Positions 1-8,719 of a DNA stretch of 21,614 bases are shown piece by piece. Made by a program: the position numbers and the translations under genes. How positions within the stretch are numbered: the stretch's first letter is position 1; every line of letters begins with the position of its first letter. Source of the stretch: Haplosporangium gracile (taxonomy: Eukaryota; Mortierellomycota; Mortierellomycetes; Mortierellales; Mortierellaceae); NCBI GenBank assembly GCA_015499985.1, contig JAAAUF010000716.1:1-21614 (forward strand). Reading direction: 5' to 3'. The notes beneath the pieces are model-generated. The model made no database searches. It was not told where the DNA came from and saw only the letters and a program-made list of their open reading frames with translations.

Positions 1-73
1 CTTGGAAGAGTTTGGTATATAGCTCTTTTTACTATCGAATGGCTCCCTTGGGCTTTTTACTGGAGAAATAAAA
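1..73. repeat. Left terminal inverted repeat (73 bp)
   Basis: The first 73 bases match the reverse complement of 21542-21614 with one difference (T at 56 here, C in the other arm). Base 74 is the first mismatch, and no further homology is visible inward. The arm starts CTTGGAAGAGTTTGG, which fits no terminal motif I can name with confidence. Flanking target-site duplications cannot be judged because the window stops at the repeat. Confidence 0.9.
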
Positions 74-146
74 TTGCGTACGAAAAAAAAAAAAAAAAAA
101 GAGGAACGGCAGTTGGCGGCGTTTTTTGGTTTTTTTTGCCTATTTT

Positions 147-275
147 CTTGCTTGCTTGCTGAACAAATAAAAACGGTCGTGGTTGTAGCCCTGGCTGCAC
201 TGGCCTGTGTCGTCGAGGCTTGCTTTGAGCCACTGTTTCAACGTGAGACTGTCTTTGGGTACTCTGGTTGACAGG
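147..275 (+). repeat. Dispersed repeat, copy A
   Basis: This roughly 130-bp stretch begins with a CTTG microsatellite and contains GGCTTGCTTTGAGCCACTG. It matches the reverse complement of 3781-3914 along its whole length with scattered substitutions, roughly three quarters to four fifths identical by eye. Together with copy B it forms an inverted pair around the MFS gene. It has no coding potential that I recognise. Confidence 0.75.
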
Positions 276-911
276 TAGCAAGAAGCTTAAAGCGTGAATC
301 GAAAAAGATACATGGATGTGGAATGCTAGAAGGAAACGAAAGAACAGGCAACTTTTTTATCTATTTTTTGCATACCAGCCCCACGAGATCAACGTGTCTT
401 GTCCCACGGATGCAGTTTGCTTGCTAGATAGCATTCATTTCGTCCATGAGTCTACAGTAAGCGGGATGAGGTTGTCGCTGGTGAAAGAACTTCAACCAAA
501 CCCAAACCGATCATTTCTACAAGAGGAGGGTAATCGCTCGATATCCAAATGATTGCTCCTGAAACCTTTTCACTTCATGCATGCAGCTCCATTGGACTCC
601 ATTGGAGTCCAGTCTCCGCAGTCTTGATGCAAGTCATACTTTCAAACTAGCCCGACCCTATCTCGCTTTATCTCAGATCCCACATTAGCAAGAGTATTCT
701 TTTACCCGGGCCCACTCACTAACCATCAGACTTTTTTTTTGTCTGACCTTAGTAGTGCAGGCTACTCCAATTGCTCCACTGAAAATGTTATTCAGCGAGT
801 AGGAAGCACAGGGATAAATACACCCAAAGAACGCAGATACATAGCTCAAAAAAAAACATATCTCACAGATCGTACCCCACTTTATTTCTGCACCCCCTCT
901 GCGTCCAAGCC
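276..911. other. Non-coding region upstream of the MFS gene
   Basis: No supported gene lies here; the short open frames are antisense or low complexity. It holds a 9+1+9-bp perfect inverted repeat at 593-611, a TCAGAC/GTCTGA pair around a T-run near 727-745, and CT-rich sequence just before the start at 912. It presumably contains the promoter of the exporter, but no clear TATA box stands at a convincing distance. Confidence 0.5.
593..611. promoter_or_regulatory. Short perfect inverted repeat upstream of the MFS gene
   Basis: TGGACTCCA and TGGAGTCCA are separated by one base, about 300 bp before the start codon. A partial direct copy (ATTGGACTCC) overlaps the left arm. Such symmetry could bind a dimeric regulator, as zinc-cluster factors often control drug exporters in fungi, but no known binding motif is recognised. 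Confidence 0.3.
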
Positions 912-2699
912 ATGGAAGAACCTGAATCCCCTCCAGGACCTACTGCTCCACACCCCCCTCCCTCTCAGTCCCTTTATAAAACAGAGGGTATTTTTGAAGC
1001 GTCTACAGTCTCGACCATCAACTCTGGGTTCGACTATCAAGAGAAGAATGATCTCGAGCAGCAGCAGCTTGAATCTATCACTGTCTCCAAGCCTCCTCCC
1101 ATTCGAGGCATCCGTCTTGTCCTCCTGTCCCTCGGGTATGTACCTTCTCAAACAAACATATTTTTTTTCTGCCCCCATGTTTTTATCCATTTTGAGACCT
1201 AACCCCCTACGTTTACTTTTTTTCTCAACCTATGCAGCCTGTTCATAGGATGCTTCTTGGCATCGATGGACCTGACGATCATTGCGACAGCACTTCCCCG
1301 CATCGCATCGGAATTCAATGCACAGAGTCAAATGTCCTGGGTAGCAACCTCGTACCTCCTGGCCTACACCGCTTTCCAAGCCATCTATGGCCGGTTCTCG
1401 GACATTTTTGGACGCAAGACCATGTACCTCTTTGCATGCATCATTTTTTTCGTAGGCTCTGTTGGTTGTGGCGCTGCTTCGTCAATGACCATGTTGATCC
1501 TTTTCCGTGCGGTTCAAGGGATGGGTGGCTCGGGCTTATTTTCGTTGATGTTGATCATCGCATCGGATCTTTTTGAGACGCTGGATGAGCGGGCGAGGTT
1601 CCAGACCGTGGTCGGTTTGGCGTTTGGAGTGTCTGGTGTTGTGGGTCCACTATTGGGCGGTGTCTTTGTGGAACATTCGACGTGGAGATGGTGTTTCTAC
1701 TTGAACCTGCCCTTGATTGCTGTTGCATTTGGGTTGATTGCCAAGTTCCTGGACATTCCCTTTGAGCGGTCGGATCTTGGTCAGAAACTGAAAAGAGTTG
1801 ACTATGCTGGAGTGACAGTTGTCGTTGCTGCGGTGCTGTGTTTGTTGCTGCCCCTGGCTTGGGGTGGAACCACCTACCCCTGGAACTCTGGTGTCATCAT
1901 TGCCTTGTTGGTCGTCTCTGCACTATTGGTTGCCGTCTTGGTCCTTGTCGAACGTCGGGCTGCAGAGCCAATTTTGCCTATGCATCTGTTTCTCAATCGA
2001 GAAGTCGTCTGCTTGGTATCTGTCATTGGTCTCATGGGCGTCGTCTTTATGGGCTGCACTTACTATGTCCCCGTCTACTTGCAGATTGTCAAGCGCGTTT
2101 CAACTACCGACTCGGGTCTGCGCCTGATGCCTTGTATCTTTGGTCTGGTCTTTAGTACCGCCGTCTCGTCGGTTCTTCTCAAACGGTGTAAGGACTACCG
2201 TGTCTTTATCTCGACGGGCTGCGCGATCCTCACCTTGGCCGTGGGTCTGTTTATCCTCTTTGACGTCGACACTTCGCTTGCCGAGCAACTCATTTTTGTG
2301 TTGTTGATGGGATTGGGCCAAGGTCTCATCTTCCAGAACTGTGTTCTTGCCAGTCAGGACTGCACCGACCCTCAAGAGCGAGCGGTCGCCACAGGTTTGG
2401 TGGCGTTCATCAACAGTATCGGCAGCTCTGTCGGTGTCGCCATCTGTGGAACAGTCCTCAACAACGCGCTGGTTCAACAGTTGGAGAAGCTACCCCTAGA
2501 GTCGCAGAGGATTGTGGAGGAGTTGAATGTGGTGGAGAACATTAATGCGATTGGCGAGTTGACAGGTAGCGTGTATGGGGAGGTGGTCCTGTCGTATGCC
2601 AAGGCGTTCAAGGTCTTATTCACGGTGCTGACGCCCATTATTGGGTTGGCGTTTGTGATCTCCTTGTTTATTCGCCGTCGTGGTACCCTCGCTGCCTAG
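912..2699 (+). CDS. DHA2-type MFS drug/proton exporter, 2 exons
   Basis: The exons are 912-1135 and 1238-2699, with a 102-bp intron (GTATGT...TGCAG), giving 561 residues. The roughly 65-residue N-terminus is hydrophilic and proline-rich. A long multi-span membrane protein follows, of the size usual for 14-TM exporters. Family signatures are visible: SMDLTIIATALPRI in helix 1, motif A GRFSDIFGRKTM near residue 126, FRAVQGMGGSG near 165, and the antiporter motif C GVSGVVGPLLGG near 204, which marks proton-coupled exporters. ATG 912 was chosen because it has a good context (gccATGG) and its frame splices exactly to the conserved helix 1; without exon 1 the first helix would be cut. The likely location is the plasma or vacuolar membrane, exporting small toxic compounds or metabolites. 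The substrate cannot be predicted, and no biosynthetic cluster surrounds it. It is bracketed by inverted repeats at 147-275 and 3781-3914. The frame has no breaks. Confidence 0.9.
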
Positions 2700-3189
2700 T
2701 CACAGCATTTTTCTTTTCTTTTTTTTTCATTTTTTTCTTTTGATGCCCTTTTATCTAATTTTACTTATAATAGACAAACGAAAAAAAAAAAAATGCGTTG
2801 TTGTCTGAGCGATGATCGACGGTGATGCGCCTGAAACACACTGATTGTTCCTGAAAATCAAAATACAGCCACGATGCATTTTCGTGCATAAAAAATGGCG
2901 CTTTGACCTTCACATTTAAAAAAAGTACGCGACATGTCACTCTACGTTTTTTTACTTCAATGACTCGTGTTCAACACTCCTCCTTCGTACATTAGATCTT
3001 CTTTTTTCACAACTGAACATGGCTGCTGATGCATGACAGCACTCCATACGCCCAGGCAATAGGTCCAGTAAAAAAAAATGCGTCTCAATTCTCATGTCGC
3101 TCCGCACGCACAACTGTGAAATGCTGTGTCTTTCAGCGACGATATCTTCCCACCTTCTGCAGACTCATGGACAAGAAGAATGCTATTCT
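2700..3189. other. 3' flank of the MFS gene, no gene seen
   Basis: T-rich then A-rich sequence follows the TAG stop (U-rich run 2708-2740, A-run near 2781-2793), as expected for a 3' untranslated region and cleavage site. The rest shows only short open frames without recognisable protein features. Confidence 0.5.
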
Positions 3190-3659
3190 AACGTGCTCCA
3201 ATTTGATGATCAAAGTGAAACACATAGATTTAGCACGGCTTTTTTGCGTTCTTTTTAACCCCATGCTATCTCAAGGTTATGATCAGAAACCCTCATTTTT
3301 TCCTCCACCATCATGAGGACCTGCCCTTTAGTTGCCCTAAAAACTCAATTTCGTCTTTATTTCGATTTTTTTGTATTTTAAAAAATCCAAAGAAACGGCC
3401 AATTCAGCTAAAAAACACCTCTTCCCATATGTTTTCTGTTGTTGTAATGTCAAAAGAGCGAGCGTTTGTGCAACACCCATAACAAAAACGTGTTGTTTTC
3501 TTCTTATTTCATTTTTTTCATTGAATTGCCGTCATATGTCCTATAAGTCAGAGAGCATGTCCCTGGACTTAATCTTGAGATAACATGGGGTTAAAACGAA
3601 CACGAAAAAGCCATGCTAAATCCATGTGTTTCACTTTGATCATCAAATTGGAGCACGTT
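3190..3659. mobile_element. MITE-like or foldback element with 90-bp inverted arms
   Basis: Arms 3190-3279 and 3570-3659 are reverse complements with 7 differences in 90 bases and no gaps; six of the seven differences are transitions. The 290-bp centre has no coding capacity. Outside the core arms there is weaker mirrored similarity (ACGATATC and TTTGC stretches near 3140 and 3700), so the true ends may lie further out. No clear target duplication was found next to the core arms. Transcription through it would give a long hairpin RNA. Confidence 0.65.
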
Positions 3660-3780
3660 GCCAAGCGATCTGCGGCCGCGGCAAAAGATATGTTGATATC
3701 GTAGGGCTGGCATGCAAAGTTATTCTTTCATTCTCCACATTTTTGTTTCCTTATCGTTTCACACTTTTAATGTCTTATTG

Positions 3781-3914
3781 CCAGCCAATCAGAGCATCCA
3801 AGAACAGACTCGTTGACCCAGTGGCTCAAAGCAAGCCACGATGACATAGGTCAGTGCTGTGCAGCCAGGGTTATAGTCACAACCGTTTTTATTTTTCAGC
3901 AAGCAAGCAAGCAA
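3781..3914 (-). repeat. Dispersed repeat, copy B (inverted relative to copy A)
   Basis: Read on the minus strand, this matches 147-275, including the CTTG microsatellite (here five or more units), the CCCTGGCTGCAC block and GGCTTGCTTTGAGCCACTG. It lies just before the retroelement debris, so it may belong to that debris or be an independent small repeat family. Confidence 0.75.
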
Positions 3915-4564
3915 GCAAGCAGTTGCGAAAAGCCCGATATACTCTCTTTTAATGATAGACCCTCTCCAGTTGACCGGTGGTATGATTGCAGCTTTATTAT
4001 AAAGAGAGAGAAAAAAAAATCTGCAAAACGGCTCCCGTGCAGCAAGGGAGGGTAGGTCAATAAGAGAGGGTTTGGTAAACAGGATAGACAAGGCGGCCTT
4101 CCGGAGACAGCAGGCAATCCGGGCTTTAAAGAGCGGTGAGTGGCACGGAAAGTAGACCTCTATCTTTTATGGACTGCAGGTATCGATGAATGCAGTTGCA
4201 CGGCCTGATCGAGTTTTCGCTGGAAGAGTGCCCTGAGTAGTCCTAGACAGCTTCGAGACACCGATGTTTTTGATTCAATATTCGTAAGAGAAAAGACGAC
4301 GGAGATTTTCTAAAAAGAGGTAGATTTGAAAAGGGCGCCTGAATCCTGTGGGAGCACAAGAGGCATCTTTTAAAAATGAAAACACCGCTGGCTGTTGCGA
4401 CAGACTGGTTCTTTCTGAGTGAGCCGTGAGGTTTGTGGGAGAGGTTGCCCGCTGCGTTTTTAAAAAGACACCCGGATGTGTAGTATTTGATTAGAACCTC
4501 GACCCCCGTTCGGATGCGGACGCCCGCCTTGCAGCGTTGATCTAATTGCATGCCCTCTTTATCA
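3915..4564 (-). mobile_element. Probable 3' non-coding part of a decayed Ty3/gypsy element
   Basis: This lies directly downstream, on the minus strand, of the chromodomain fragment, where chromoviruses carry their polypurine tract and 3' LTR. An ACGGGGGTCGAGG purine-rich run (minus strand, near 4500-4512) could be a polypurine tract remnant. No LTR boundary can be fixed because only one copy is present. A 124-codon open frame at 4617-4243 shows no recognisable domain and is probably chance. Confidence 0.35.
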
Positions 4565-4848
4565 GTCTCAGAAAGTGCGCTGCGCGTTCCAGTAGTCATC
4601 AATGATGCGAGTCTCATTGAAGCTACTCAATGGCAACCAAGTGGATGCGCTGACGTGAAAACCCTTCCACAACACATGATATTCAAGGGCTTCTCCTTCG
4701 CCTCGGTGGCCCATGATTGTCTGCACCTCATAAGCAGTCGAGTCATCGGCATAGTCGTTATCGTCGCCCATGTTCAGGTCGCCATCTGGGGTTACAGCTG
4801 CGAGATTTAAAACGTGGCCTGCAGACGAGCGAGGCTCCGTGCTTCATT
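4565..4848 (-). pseudogene. Chromodomain fragment of a Ty3/gypsy (chromovirus) integrase
   Basis: On the minus strand the frame reads through an acidic linker into YEVQTIMGHRGEGEALEYHV, then LWKGF, STWLPLSSF and IIDDYW. This is the arrangement of the chromodomain at the C-terminus of chromovirus integrases (YEVExIL...R..Y.V.WKGY...TW.P...N...I..YW). The aromatic-cage positions (Y, W, W) are kept. The frame is closed upstream by a stop near 4850, and no integrase core, RNase H or reverse transcriptase is found beyond it. It is therefore an isolated remnant, although a separate small chromodomain gene with an upstream exon cannot be excluded. The known role of such domains is to direct integration to marked heterochromatin. 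Confidence 0.7.
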
Positions 4849-5087
4849 GACCCTAGCCTTGAGACTTGGACTAGTGGGCTGCACTGAGCTCTGCTCAGAA
4901 TCATCTGGGTACTCGAACTTGTCCTGCGTCCACAGATTGTGATGCATCTCAGCATCTATGCTCCGTAAGGCCACCATGCACACGATGTTGAGGAACAAGC
5001 AGGCCAGCGACCCATTTATTCTTAGATATGAATGACATGGAGTGCATCGTCAAGCTTTTTAAAAACACTTATTGGAATATCTTCCGG

Positions 5088-5795
5088 CTAAATTCGAACA
5101 TCGAATGGTATCTCCTTCAGCAAGCCGACGTTGGAGTAATGTTGCAGCCTATACTCCGTCCTTCGCTTATTGGCAGAAATAAGTCTCATGCCGAGTACCT
5201 CGTACAAGACCGTGCTCAGGAACCCTTTTTTGTTCTTAAATGTCCAGTTCTTATGAGTCGGCATCCGCAACCCCAGTGTTGTGGGCATGTGTCGTATTCC
5301 GTTGTCCTTAACAGTCTCCCAATATAGATCAATGCGGTCTTGGAGAGCTTGAGTCGATACCGTGTCACTAGAGAATAAGTCTGTCAATTCGCATGCAGTC
5401 AGTATATCTACGGCGTATTTCAGCCTGACATACTGCGATTTGTCAACCTTGTGCGTCACTCGCGTCTCGATTCCATTTTCAACAGAGAAGCCCAGCGACA
5501 ACCACTCCATTTGATGGACATAGTCAAGTCCGTCCTGCATCGTGCCTACGGAGAGGGCACATAGATTCTTGTAGATCTTTTTCGCGCGCTTGTTGTCGTA
5601 TGTAGCCACCCACTCTGGTGTAACCACGTGGGGATCGCAAATGCGGTATGCGTCCATCAATCGACGTTTCGACACAGCGAATCTCTCGGGAATTGTCACA
5701 TCTGGAGCCTCGCACAACCTGCTGAACGCTTCATCTGTCAGATTATCTGCAGTGGCAATCTGCAGATGTTGCTCTTTCTTGACGATTTCAAGCAT
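5088..5795 (-). pseudogene. Fragment resembling the C-terminal region of a replication-origin-binding helicase
   Basis: This is an open frame of 235 codons, longer and more protein-like than the other unassigned frames of the region. It is rich in charged residues, with segments such as ERFAVSKRRLMDAYRICDPH and VTPEWVATYDNKRAKKIYKN. By pattern memory, this '...YxI...VTPEFV..Y....K..YKNL' layout follows the DEAD-type helicase part in origin-binding-protein-like genes that occur in multiple copies in mucoromycete and glomeromycete genomes and in some large DNA viruses and mobile elements. The helicase motifs themselves are absent here. The same frame continues upstream for only about 17 codons (ATAHPILQSEKK) to a TAA, so this looks like a truncated remnant. 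The assignment is inference; a single-exon protein of unknown function is the alternative. Confidence 0.45.
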
Positions 5796-5994
5796 TTTTT
5801 TCTCGGACTGGAGGATCGGGTGAGCTGTGGCAACAATCCCTTGTTATCCTGCAAGCAGCAGACAAAACTAAAAAACATCACCAATTTCATATCTCTTTTT
5901 TTCTTCCTCAAGTGATAGAAGGCTGAACTTGAACCATTGCGCTCCGTGGTATCCAAGATTCGATTGTTGAAACGACAATCCAACAAACAATAAG

Positions 5995-6020
5995 GTCAAT
6001 ATGGCCGAGTGGTTAAGGCG
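5995..6020 (+). pseudogene. 5' half of a tRNA (Ser-type), no 3' half
   Basis: GTCAATATGGCCGAGTGGTTAAGGCG has the acceptor strand, the T at position 8 and a complete D arm of a Ser-type tRNA. The internal promoter A box TGGCCGAGTGG is perfect. Downstream no anticodon stem closes, no B box (GGTTCGANNCC) occurs, and no TATTGAC partner for the acceptor appears within several hundred bases. It is therefore a tRNA fragment or the head of a tRNA-derived short repeat, lying beside mobile-element debris. Confidence 0.65.
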
Positions 6021-6312
6021 TACTTTTGTCGTGTGTGATGCACCATGCATGTCCTGTACCACAATGCGGACATTTTTTTCTTTTTGTGGATGGACTGGAT
6101 CTTGATCAAAGGCACACTGCACGTGATACATTCTCAGAGGATATGGGCGAATTTTTTTTTTTTGTTTTGTTGTTCGTCACCCCCGTCTTTTTTTGTTGTA
6201 TTATTTCCTTCACCACATAACTCCACCACACACAACACCAACTCATACACACATCGCTCATTTTGTCACAAGCGCACAAAATATATCAGCAAGCTAGCAA
6301 CCTGCCACAGAC
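6021..6312 (+). promoter_or_regulatory. Presumed promoter and leader of the methyltransferase gene
   Basis: No gene is seen. A long T-run (6153-6165), a second T-rich stretch (6187-6197) and a CA-rich leader (ACACAACACC... to CCACAGAC) precede the ATG at 6313, as is usual for leaders in this window. No clear TATA box is seen. Confidence 0.4.
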
Positions 6313-6948
6313 ATGACCTCTACAACCACCAGCACAGCATCAGGATCAATACGGTCAAGGATCGCTTCGTTTCCAGTCGATCAGATTGAGCAATTCCGGC
6401 GCCAGTATCCAGACTATAACGAGGAAGACTCCGAGTTTCCCCTCTGGATCGAGGGTGTCGATACCACCTATGCGCCCTTCATCCCAACATCCACCCGCCG
6501 AGTCTTAATCGCCCTAGATATGGTCCGGCTGTCAAGCGCCGACAAGGTCCTGGACGTTGGATCAGGAGACGGCAGGTTCTGTTTCGCGGCAGTGTCGTTT
6601 TTCGGCGCACAAAAGGCACTGGGCATCGAATACGAACAGGATCTGGTCGAGAAATCTACAGAGCTCGCGCAGGATCTCGTTGACCAAGGCAAGATCTTGT
6701 TCCAAAAGGCCGATCTGACCAACTGGAGGGATTCGCCGACGATGCAGTCCAAAGAGTGGACTGTGATCGTGGTCTTCTTGTCGCCCGAGGGAGGAACAGA
6801 TATGGAGGAGTGGCTTGTTCAGGAGTTTGAGCGTGGTGTCAAGATCGTTGCCCTGGTGTTTGACCTCAAGCATCTCAAGAGTCTTCGCTGCAGTCTTGAG
6901 GATACCGAAGAAGGTATCTGGGTCTATGAAAAGCAGCAGCAGCAGTAG
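6313..6948 (+). CDS. Class I SAM-dependent methyltransferase, single exon
   Basis: The protein has 211 residues. SAM-binding motif I is DVGSGDGR at 81-88, with the acidic residue of motif II in GIEYEQDL (104-111) and a motif-IV-like strand VVFLSPEGG at 153-161. The lead-in PFIPTSTRRVLIALDMVRL before motif I is like small lysine-methyltransferase-type proteins of the FAM173/ATPSCKMT kind, which have a 'PFVPT...' stretch before a DLGSGDGR motif. That is an inference from layout and does not settle the substrate. No signal peptide or membrane segment is evident. The N-terminus is Ser/Thr-rich and the C-terminus ends in a short Gln run. ATG 6313 is the first in frame and gives a normal family length. 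The gene converges on the SRR1-like gene, with only 83 bp between the stop codons, so the 3' untranslated regions probably overlap. Confidence 0.8.
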   Translation: MTSTTTSTASGSIRSRIASFPVDQIEQFRRQYPDYNEEDSEFPLWIEGVDTTYAPFIPTSTRRVLIALDMVRLSSADKVLDVGSGDGRFCFAAVSFFGAQKALGIEYEQDLVEKSTELAQDLVDQGKILFQKADLTNWRDSPTMQSKEWTVIVVFLSPEGGTDMEEWLVQEFERGVKIVALVFDLKHLKSLRCSLEDTEEGIWVYEKQQQQ

Positions 6949-7009
6949 TCTACCTTGTTATCCCTCCTTTAGAGTATTAATTTTATACAAATAGACAAAC
7001 ACAGATCTT

Positions 7010-7015
7010 TTTATT
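7010..7015 (-). terminator. Probable polyadenylation signal of the SRR1-like gene
   Basis: AATAAA on the minus strand lies 17 bases past the TAA stop at 7034-7032, within an A/T-rich stretch. The context is right, but 17 bases is close. Confidence 0.4.
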
Positions 7016-7031
7016 TATAAAACGGATGGTT

Positions 7032-8552
7032 TTATAAGAGTTCGGGGTCAACTTCACGGTCGGCGAGGTCAACGTCTGGGAGTTTCTGATCTGTTGGAAA
7101 GCAGTGGAATCCGAGGTCGTTAAACACGGTGTTGTCCTCAAACTTGATGGCGGGGAACAGCGATATCTGTGCAATTGATAGTCCTGGGAGAATGAACGGT
7201 GCTTGTTTCGAAACTTGTCTAAACGAAGGGCTAAAAAAGAATGGAGAAAGTATCGCTCATCAGCTTTGTGTGTATTTGAAGGCAGTCTACGAGCAAATGA
7301 ACAAGCAAAAAAAAAAAAAAATTCACACACACGTATAGCTTTTCTTACCTTTCATCGTACATCGTGAAGCGGTTGCCGAGGATAGCGAGATTGTCTAGAC
7401 ATTTTCTGGACCAATTGGTTTCAAGGATAAGAGAGTATAGGCCCTTGGGGCAATGAGGCATGTAATAAAGCGTCTTGACCTCGACTGGCTGTCTTGACCG
7501 ACCATCTCCCGTCAGTACTTTCATCCCAAGGTGCTTCACCAATTGACAATCGTAACTCGTCATAATAGGATCAAATATCGATACTGTTCCTGGCAGCTAG
7601 ATAATTAAGCAACAGGAGAACAGGAGGTTAGCTAACGTGGTTTATTTGTGCTTAGTGAACCAGCGCAACAAAGTAAGGGTATTACCTGCAAGATCTCCTT
7701 TAGACAAAGAGCCATGGCAAGCTGAAACTGTGCATTCCGCGATGACTCAATTGATCCAATCCCGTAGCATATCATATCGACAAAGTAGCTTCTTGAAGGA
7801 GACTGATCAGCAGAGGTGTCAGCTGCGGCCCTATCCAGCCGAGTGGAGTCATTTTCCTGTGATTGCTCGACTACTGGTTCTTTGTTCTGATTGACCTTTG
7901 ACTCCAATTGGAGTGCAATATCCTTGAATGTCAATGACGATCGCCTCTGGGTATCCTTATCGATGGATGGTTGTTGTTGTTTCTTACAGGGCGGACATAA
8001 TGTCAACTGCACCAGATCTAAAGAAGATGAGCGATAGATATCCAGCATCAATCACCCAATCGATGTAGTATGCCTTACAATCCCGCATCCGAAAAAGAAA
8101 CACGGTGTCGTGGTACCTTGGAAGGCGGTGTAGAATTTTGATTGTTTGAGGGTCATGACTCTGCCATCCATCAAATGCTGGCCCCACTCTAGTGTCCGTT
8201 CCTCCTGATCGACACCTCTGGAACCCATCATTTTGGCGCGCTGACTGTTCTTCTTGATTTTTCCTGGTTTCTTGTTGGACCCCCAGCCAGGAAGACTGGT
8301 CTCCTTTGTCTCCTCCACTACTGCCCTTGAAGAAGGTGAGGCGACTGGTCGAGGTAGCGTTGTGATTGCTGCGCCCGAAGCGCCATTCTGTCGCCTGCCA
8401 TTCTTCTTTCGACTGACAAATGTAAACTCTTCCTCCTTTTTCTGTACAGCAGGGGTATCAGTGGTGAGTCGCATGTCTGAATGCTGCTCCTTGTCCATGT
8501 TGTCCATGCGCTGCAAGCTGAGAGAAGTGATGTTGATCTCCTTTCCCACCAT
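7032..8552 (-). CDS. SRR1: SRR1/BER1 family protein, 4 exons
   Basis: The exons on the minus strand are 8552-8117, 8017-7686, 7596-7349 and 7230-7032. All introns are GT-AG (99, 89 and 118 bp) and the frame closes at 404 residues. The SRR1 domain occupies the C-terminal half. Its hallmark is YFVDMICYGIGSIESSRNAQ, followed by SIFDPIMTSYD, the stretch VKTLYYMPHCPKGLYS and NLAILGNRFTMYDE, with a C-terminal FNDLGFHCFP. The order matches plant SRR1, yeast Ber1 and animal SRRD. The N-terminus has the family's EEFTFVSRKKNGRR stretch followed by a basic, low-complexity linker. Family members act in circadian and light signalling (plants), microtubule stability and benomyl resistance (yeast) and heme regulation (animals); the molecular activity is not established. 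The gene shares a 167-bp divergent promoter with INTS4 and converges on the methyltransferase gene. Confidence 0.88.
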
Positions 8553-8719
8553 ACGCCCACCAAACTTATAAAAAAAAGGGAAGGTTAAAAATTGAAAAAG
8601 CCACCATTTTGATGCCTATAAAATGACCAAGACGCTCTTTTTTCCATGTTCTCTTCTTGACGACCAAACCAAACCAACCGCATCACTTACATTCGAGTTC
8701 CTTCCCAACACATCCGCAC
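8553..8719. promoter_or_regulatory. Divergent promoter between SRR1-like and INTS4 genes
   Basis: Only 167 bp separate the two start codons. A TATAAAA box at 8617-8623 reads toward INTS4, about 97 bp before its ATG, followed by CT- and CA-rich leader sequence (CAAACCAAACCAACCGC). A second A/T-rich TTATAAAAAAAAGG stands at 8567-8580, near the SRR1 side. The two genes may therefore be co-regulated. Confidence 0.6.

Noticed and set aside
973..980. TATA box (TTTATAAA) for the MFS gene
   Set aside because: It lies inside exon 1, downstream of the start codon whose frame splices to the conserved first helix.
739..1248. 169-codon open frame (+) overlapping exon 1 of the MFS gene
   Set aside because: It is in a different frame from the exporter, has low-complexity composition and runs through the exporter's intron.
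4055..4130. Third copy of the terminal repeat (GGTTTGGTA ... CCGGGCTTT)
   Set aside because: Only two short words match, with a different spacing and unrelated sequence between them. This is within chance.
5995..6100. Complete tRNA gene, possibly with an intron
   Set aside because: No B box, no closing anticodon stem and no 3' acceptor partner were found downstream, so only the 5' half is supported.
5868..6131. Upstream part of the origin-binding-helicase fragment
   Set aside because: The frame reads antisense through the tRNA half, contains no helicase motif and would need an unsupported splice to join.
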